Positions 5,909 to 10,504 of a stretch of 10,504 bases of DNA are shown here, piece after piece. Source of the stretch: Verrucomicrobiota bacterium (GTDB lineage: Bacteria; Verrucomicrobiota; Verrucomicrobiia; Methylacidiphilales; Verrucolacustridaceae). The stretch is taken from contig VHDM01000040.1 in NCBI GenBank assembly GCA_016876055.1, positions 1-10,504 on the forward strand. The letters run 5' to 3'. Position 1 is the stretch's first letter. Each line of letters opens with the position of its first letter. Under the pieces are notes generated by a model. The model searched no databases. It had not been told where the DNA came from and saw only the letters and a program-made list of their open reading frames with translations. Both the position numbers and the translations under genes were made by a program.

Positions 5909-7069
5909 ATGTCCGGTTGTCCCTTTTCCCGCTGGCGTTCCGTGTTGCGCCTCACCGGTCGCACCCACCCGCCCTCGCCGGCCCAATCCGCCCGCGCCTT
6001 TTTTGACCTGCTGGGCCAAGAGGCCCGCTCCCTCCGGCCCTCCGCCACGCGGAAAGCCCGGGTCCTCCGGGACCTCCGTTGCCGGGGAGGGTTTGAACTC
6101 ACCCGCTCGGAATTAAAAACCGGTTGCCAGCTGGCCTGGCGCAACAGCGTTCGTTGCATCGGCCGGCATTTTTGGAAGCAGCTGGACCTGCTCGACCTCC
6201 GCACCGCCGTCGGCGAAGAGGAGATCTACGCCGGATGCCTCCAGCACCTCCGGCACGCCTTCCATGGCGGGGCTATCCGCTCCACCGTGACGGTGTTTCC
6301 CGCCGCCGGAGCGGACGGACGAGGGCCCAGAATCTGGAATTACCAGCTTTCCCGCTACGCCGGCTATCGCACCAAGACCGGGAAAATTCTCGGTGACCCC
6401 ATGGAGGCGAAGTTTACCGATTTTTGCCTCCACCTCGGCTGGAAACCGCCCCGCCGGAAATCCGCCTTCGATTTGCTGCCGTTGGTGATTTCCCTGCCGG
6501 GCCGGCCGCCCCGCCTGTTCCCGCCGCCCGTGGCGGATACCGTGCAAATTCCCATCCGCCATCCCGACGGCGCCTACCTGGATGGGCTGGATCTGCGCTG
6601 GGTTGCGGTTCCCGCCGTTTCCAGCCTGCTTTTGGAAATGGCCGGCCTCCGGTTCCCCGCGGCCCCCTTCAGCGGTTGGTATATGGAAACGGAAATCGGC
6701 GCGCGGAACCTTGCGGATCCGGAGCGTTACAACCTGCTGCCGGAAGTGGCCCGCCGATTCCGGCTGGATCGTTCCCGCCTGGGTTCCCTGTGGAAGGACC
6801 GCGCCCTCGTTGAACTCAACCGCGCGGTAATCCATTCCTTCCAGCAGGCGGGCGTTCGGCTGATTGACCACCACTCCGCCGCCCAATCCCATTTGGCTTT
6901 TGAGCAGGCGGAGGCCCGGGCTGGCCGGAAGGTGTTCGGCCGCTGGGATTGGCTCGTTCCTCCCCTGTCGGGCTCCACCACCCCGCTGTGGAATCGCAGT
7001 TACGATCCCACCGAATTTTCACCCAACTTTCTGCCTCAACCCTCCTGGCGGGACGAATTTCGGAAGTAA
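5909..7069 (+). CDS. nos: Nitric oxide synthase, oxygenase domain only
   Basis: Heme enzyme that oxidises L-arginine through N-hydroxyarginine to citrulline and NO, using a tetrahydropterin or THF cofactor and electrons from a separate reductase. The 386 residues cover one NOS oxygenase domain. Seen: the heme motif AWRNSVRCIGR with the thiolate ligand C83; FDLLPLVISLPG (187-198); WVAVPAVSSLLLEMAG (231-246) over the heme; GWYMETEIGARNLAD with the arginine-binding E262; SLWKDRALVELNRAV (293-307); DHHSAAQS (320-327); and the pterin-site WDWLVPP (346-352). There is no calmodulin site, flavin domain or N-terminal zinc CxxxxC hook, as in most bacterial NOS. Several blocks resemble animal NOS. No reductase or pterin gene is in the window. 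The ATG has no Shine-Dalgarno. The gene diverges from purD, and its last 34 bp overlap uvrC tail to tail. Confidence 0.97.
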   Translation: MSGCPFSRWRSVLRLTGRTHPPSPAQSARAFFDLLGQEARSLRPSATRKARVLRDLRCRGGFELTRSELKTGCQLAWRNSVRCIGRHFWKQLDLLDLRTAVGEEEIYAGCLQHLRHAFHGGAIRSTVTVFPAAGADGRGPRIWNYQLSRYAGYRTKTGKILGDPMEAKFTDFCLHLGWKPPRRKSAFDLLPLVISLPGRPPRLFPPPVADTVQIPIRHPDGAYLDGLDLRWVAVPAVSSLLLEMAGLRFPAAPFSGWYMETEIGARNLADPERYNLLPEVARRFRLDRSRLGSLWKDRALVELNRAVIHSFQQAGVRLIDHHSAAQSHLAFEQAEARAGRKVFGRWDWLVPPLSGSTTPLWNRSYDPTEFSPNFLPQPSWRDEFRK

Positions 7070-8517
7070 TCCGCAATCTCTTTCGCGGTCTTGGCCCCCA
7101 CCCCCTCCACTTTGGCCAACTCCCCCTCCGAAGCCTGCGCCACCCTTTCCACGGATCCAAACTCGCGCAACAACGCCCGCTTCCGCACCGCGCTCACCCC
7201 GGGCACCTCGTCCAGCTCGCTCTTTTCCATCCGCTGTTTCATCAGCAATTGATGGTAGCCATTGGCCACCCGGTGGGCTTCATCTCGCACCCGTTGGAGC
7301 AACCGCACCGCCGGATGCTCCTGGGGAAGCGCGATCGGGTCGGGCCGCCCCGGTCGGAAAATCTCCTCGTTCTGCTTCGCCAGACCGATCGCCGGCACCT
7401 CCGCCCAGCCCGCTTCTTTCAACTCCCGCACCGCCGCCCCGAGCTGTCCCTTGCCTCCATCCACCACCAAAAGGTCCGGCGGTTCCACCCCCTCCGCCTT
7501 CAGGCGCCGGCAACGCCGCCGGATGACCTCCGCCATGCATCCCACATCGTCCTGCCCGATCACGCCCTGGATCCGGTACCGGCGGTAGGCCGGCTTGGAC
7601 GGCCGCCCGTTCCGGAACACCACCATCGAGGCCACGCTATGGGTGTCGGAGATGTTGGAGATGTCGAAACACTCAATCCGCGCCGGTACCGACGCCAACC
7701 GCAGCACATCCCGCAAGGCCTCCAGCTCCTTCTCCGGCACCACCGTGCTGGGCAGCGACCGGAAAAATTTCCGCGCCGGCCGGGTCGTCTTCTTCAAGTC
7801 CTCCAGGAGGTTCCGCAGCGAGGCCGCCTTTTCGAAGTCCTGCCGCCCGGCCGCCTTTTTCATCTGCTCCTTGAGCGACTCCCGCATTTCGATGGTGTGC
7901 CCCTCCAGAAACTCGCACGCCTGCCGCACCCGGTCTGCGTACCCCGCCCGCGTGATTTTGCCGATGCACGGCGCGCTGCAGTTCTGGATCACGTGGTCCA
8001 GACAGTGTCGGTAGTCCCGTTCTGCGGGGATCTCCGGGCGGCAGGAACGCAGGCCGAACTTTTTCCGCATCAGCGAAAGGGTCTGCCGCAGCGCCCCCGC
8101 GTGGGCGAACGGGCCAAAGTAACGCGCCTTGTCCTCCTTTTTGGCCCGGGTCAGCTGGAATTTCGGAAACGGCTCGTCCAGATCCACCCGCACCATCAGG
8201 AACCTTTTGTCATCCCGAAAGCTCACATTGTAGCGCGGCCGGTACTCCTTGATCAGCCGCCCCTCCAGCAGGATCGATTCGGGCTCGCTCCGCACCACGT
8301 GGGTCTCCAGCTCCGCGATGCTCTGCAGCAACGCCCGCGTCTTGAGGTCGGCTCCGAACCTTCGCGAAGGGTGAAAGTACTGGTTCACCCGCCGGTGCAG
8401 ATCCCGCGCCTTGCCCACATAAATCACCCGGTGAAACCGGTCCCGGAAAAGGTAGACCCCCGGCCGATGCGGCAGATCCCGCAGCTGCTTGGTCAGATCG
8501 GCGGAAACGGTTTCCAT
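7036..8517 (-). CDS. uvrC: UvrABC excinuclease subunit C, short form
   Basis: Dual-incision nuclease of nucleotide excision repair, acting with UvrB on damaged DNA. Its 493 residues are about 110 fewer than E. coli UvrC. The N-terminal GIY-YIG nuclease spans about 17-97 (GVYLF, VIYVGKARDLHRRV, E85, N97). Four cysteines C159, C172, C180 and C184 match the iron-sulfur cluster ligands. The UvrB-binding UVR helix pair lies at about 205-240. The RNase H-like domain includes IECFDISNI (D285), VVDGGKGQL (D353) and RDEAHR (D412, H415), followed by a helix-hairpin-helix pair at about 433-485. The missing part lies between UVR and the RNase H-like domain. The ATG at 8517 fits the family N-terminus; the frame stays open much further upstream, but that part is antisense to the neighbour and does not resemble UvrC. 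Confidence 0.96.
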   Translation of the reverse strand: METVSADLTKQLRDLPHRPGVYLFRDRFHRVIYVGKARDLHRRVNQYFHPSRRFGADLKTRALLQSIAELETHVVRSEPESILLEGRLIKEYRPRYNVSFRDDKRFLMVRVDLDEPFPKFQLTRAKKEDKARYFGPFAHAGALRQTLSLMRKKFGLRSCRPEIPAERDYRHCLDHVIQNCSAPCIGKITRAGYADRVRQACEFLEGHTIEMRESLKEQMKKAAGRQDFEKAASLRNLLEDLKKTTRPARKFFRSLPSTVVPEKELEALRDVLRLASVPARIECFDISNISDTHSVASMVVFRNGRPSKPAYRRYRIQGVIGQDDVGCMAEVIRRRCRRLKAEGVEPPDLLVVDGGKGQLGAAVRELKEAGWAEVPAIGLAKQNEEIFRPGRPDPIALPQEHPAVRLLQRVRDEAHRVANGYHQLLMKQRMEKSELDEVPGVSAVRKRALLREFGSVERVAQASEGELAKVEGVGAKTAKEIADYFRNSSRQEG

Positions 8518-8544
8518 GGCCCGAAATAATCTTAACCTAACCTC
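8518..8544. promoter_or_regulatory. 27-bp divergent spacer between uvrC and the DsbD-type gene
   Basis: The only non-coding bases between two head-to-head start codons. The spacer is AT-rich in a GC-rich setting: AATAATCTTAACCTAACCTC on the plus strand. AATAAT could act as a -10 box for the plus-strand gene, placing the transcript start within about 10 nt of the ATG; GATTAT in the opposite direction could do the same for uvrC. Any -35 elements must lie inside the opposing coding sequences. No Shine-Dalgarno fits on either side. Confidence 0.4.
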
Positions 8545-10504
8545 ATGGCGTGCCCAACCCTGCCTGTCCTGCTTGTGGGGCTTCTGGCTTTGGCCGGCGC
8601 CAGCCCCCTTTCGGCCGGCCCTCTTTTCAAGGATGCCCAGCTGACCGTCGACCTCCTCGCTGAGCCCAAACCCATCGAACCCGGAAAACCTTTCACCGTT
8701 GGCCTCCGCTTTCGACCCGCACCCGGCTGGCACATCTACTGGAAGAATCCGGGAGACTCCGGCATGGCGCCCACGGTTCAGTGGCAATTGCCCGCAGGCT
8801 ACACCGCCGGTCCCCTGCAGTTCCCTCTGCCGGAAAAAATCCTCGCTCCCCCGCTGGTCACCTACGGCTACGAGATGGAAACCCTCATCCTTACGGAAAT
8901 CACCCCGCCCGCCGAACAACCTCTCCCGGCCAAAATCAAGATCGGGGCGGACCTCGACTGGCTCGTCTGCAAGGAGATCTGCCTGCCCGGCAAAGCCAGC
9001 CTCGATCTCAACGTCTCCTCCCAACCCAAAGACAACATCGATCTGCAGGGCCTTTTTGACGAAATCCGCCGCGAGCTGCCGGTCCAAGTTCCCGACATTT
9101 CCGTGCAGGGCAAACTTTCCAGCGGTTTTCTGGCCTTGAAAGTCACCGGGGCAACCGGACCCGGCACCCTCTCTTTCTTCCCAAATGAGGGGGACTACGT
9201 GGATGAATTCAAACCCGCGAAAACGGAGCTTTCTGGCAACACCTCGGTCCTGCGAATTCCGCTCAAGGAAAAAGCCACGGTTCCCGGAACCATCTCCGGG
9301 ATCCTCGTCGCCGAAAACGCCTGGGATTCCTCCGGCCACCGTGCCTTGGAATTTTCAATCGATTTGAACGCTCCTTATCAGTTCCTCACCACCTTCCACC
9401 TCCCGATAACGTTCTTCTTTGCTTTTCTCGGTGGCCTGATCCTCAATGTTATGCCCTGCGTCTTGCCGGTTCTCTCTTTGAAGGCCCTGCACCTCGTCCA
9501 ACTTTCCGGCGAAAAACGGAACTCCGCCCGGGCCGAAGGTATCGCCTACACCGCCGGCGTTCTTCTCTCCCTTCTTGCCCTAGCCACTCTCCTTCTTGTT
9601 CTCCGCGCTTCCGGCCAAGCTCTCGGCTGGGGATTCCAACTGCAATCGCCTCCGGTCGTCTGGCTGCTCTTGGCCCTTTTTCTTGCCCTTTCCCTCAATC
9701 TGCTGGGCTATTTTGAATTCAACGTCCTGTTCGGCAACCTTTCCGGCCATGGTTCCCGGCAAGGCGGGAGCGGATCTTTCGCCTCCGGCCTGCTCGCCGT
9801 CGCCGTGGCTTCCCCTTGTACGGCCCCCTTCATGGGCGTCGCTCTCGCCGCTGCTTTCGCCCTGCCGGCCATCGGGACTCTCGCCGTCTTTACCGCGCTC
9901 GCCCTCGGCTTCGCCCTGCCCATTCTGCTGCTTTCCTTCTTCCCAGCAGCCCTCTCAATCCTCCCCAAGCCCGGTGCCTGGATGAATCACTTTAAGAAAA
10001 TCCTGGCTCTGCCGATGTTTCTGGCCGTTGGCTGGCTGGCTTGGGTGCAATTCCGTATTTCCGGAACGGCCGCCTTCTGGCCCATGTTGGTGGGCGGTGC
10101 GGTCCTCGCCGCCGGGCTTTTCCTGTACGGACGCAGCCAGACGGTTTTCCCGCCCAAGCCCAGCCTCCGCTGGAGCGGTCTCGCCTTGGTTCTTCTGGCC
10201 GCCGTCATCCCTGCCACCGCCTTGAAAACTGCCACGACCAACCTGGTCTCCCGATACCCCGATCGCCTGGCCTGGTCGGAGGAGGAAGTGACCCGCCAAC
10301 TCGCCGCCGGTCGCACCGTCTTCATCGACTTTACCGCCGCCTGGTGCCTCACCTGCCAGGTCAACGAAAGGGTCGTGCTGTCACGTCCAGAAATTCAGAC
10401 CGCGTTTCGCGAAAAAAATGTCGCCTTTCTCGTGGCCGACTGGACCCGCCGCGATCCCGCCATCACCGCTGCCCTGCAAAAATACGGCCGCGAAGGTGTC
10501 CCCA
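8545..10504 (+). CDS. DsbD/ScsB-type transmembrane thiol:disulfide reductase (3' end outside window)
   Basis: Membrane protein that carries electrons from cytoplasmic thioredoxin across the inner membrane to periplasmic thiol proteins. 653 codons are visible and the frame is still open at the right edge. Domains in order: a signal peptide (about 1-24); a periplasmic domain with GWHIYWKNPGDSG at about 58-70 and WLVCKEICLPG, where C142 and C146 form a CxxxC pair as in ScsB-like proteins and not the CxxC of E. coli nDsbD; a polytopic core starting near 288, with LNVMPCVLPVLSL (C305) and VASPCTAPFMG (C425) as the membrane redox pair; and a C-terminal thioredoxin-like domain with FTAAWCLTC (C601, C604). 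Three cysteine pairs therefore form a full relay. The ATG at 8545 opens directly onto the signal peptide. The targets are not evident from the context. The gene diverges from uvrC across 27 bp. Confidence 0.93.
   Translation, partial: MACPTLPVLLVGLLALAGASPLSAGPLFKDAQLTVDLLAEPKPIEPGKPFTVGLRFRPAPGWHIYWKNPGDSGMAPTVQWQLPAGYTAGPLQFPLPEKILAPPLVTYGYEMETLILTEITPPAEQPLPAKIKIGADLDWLVCKEICLPGKASLDLNVSSQPKDNIDLQGLFDEIRRELPVQVPDISVQGKLSSGFLALKVTGATGPGTLSFFPNEGDYVDEFKPAKTELSGNTSVLRIPLKEKATVPGTISGILVAENAWDSSGHRALEFSIDLNAPYQFLTTFHLPITFFFAFLGGLILNVMPCVLPVLSLKALHLVQLSGEKRNSARAEGIAYTAGVLLSLLALATLLLVLRASGQALGWGFQLQSPPVVWLLLALFLALSLNLLGYFEFNVLFGNLSGHGSRQGGSGSFASGLLAVAVASPCTAPFMGVALAAAFALPAIGTLAVFTALALGFALPILLLSFFPAALSILPKPGAWMNHFKKILALPMFLAVGWLAWVQFRISGTAAFWPMLVGGAVLAAGLFLYGRSQTVFPPKPSLRWSGLALVLLAAVIPATALKTATTNLVSRYPDRLAWSEEEVTRQLAAGRTVFIDFTAAWCLTCQVNERVVLSRPEIQTAFREKNVAFLVADWTRRDPAITAALQKYGREGVP

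Noticed and set aside
7061..7073. Small hairpin CGGA-AGTAA-TCCG at the nos stop codon
   Set aside because: Four base pairs and no T run; not a credible terminator.
8518..9339. Upstream extension of the uvrC frame to 9339
   Set aside because: This stretch is antisense to the DsbD-type gene, whose signal peptide and domains are clear. UvrC homology begins at the ATG at 8517.

Overview
This is a GC-rich chromosomal window with eight protein-coding genes packed almost end to end. I see no RNA genes, insertion sequences, phage genes or CRISPR array. Gene content points to a Gram-negative bacterium: a DsbD/ScsB-type transmembrane thiol reductase, a signal-anchored S41-family protein, and GTG/TTG starts with few clear Shine-Dalgarno sites. 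Verrucomicrobiota or a related PVC-type lineage is my best guess, but that is an impression and not a proof.

Left part (1-5810), all on the minus strand and probably one transcript, read right to left: purD (GAR synthetase), a membrane-anchored S41-peptidase-like protein without catalytic residues, a 725-residue three-domain protein (low-molecular-weight phosphatase + RpiB-like + serine hydroxymethyltransferase), a small zinc-site DUF971 protein, and a UMF1-family MFS transporter cut by the left edge. Gaps within the group are 49, 49, 10 and 15 bp. The metabolic logic is clear for part of it: SHMT makes glycine and methylene-THF, PurD consumes glycine in purine synthesis, and RpiB-type enzymes interconvert the pentose phosphates that feed PRPP.

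Middle part (5909-7069), plus strand: a stand-alone nitric oxide synthase oxygenase, divergent from purD across 98 bp. It has the heme cysteine, substrate glutamate and pterin-site tryptophans, no reductase domain, and several blocks that read more like animal NOS than Bacillus NOS.

Right part (7036-10504): uvrC on the minus strand, a short version whose 3' end overlaps the nos 3' end by 34 bp, then, divergent across only 27 bp, a DsbD/ScsB-type reductase cut by the right edge.

The most interesting objects are the three-domain fusion, whose domain order matches the Bacillus ywlE-rpiB-...-glyA gene order and whose RpiB segment has lost its catalytic residues; the S41 pseudo-peptidase; and the NOS with animal-like features.
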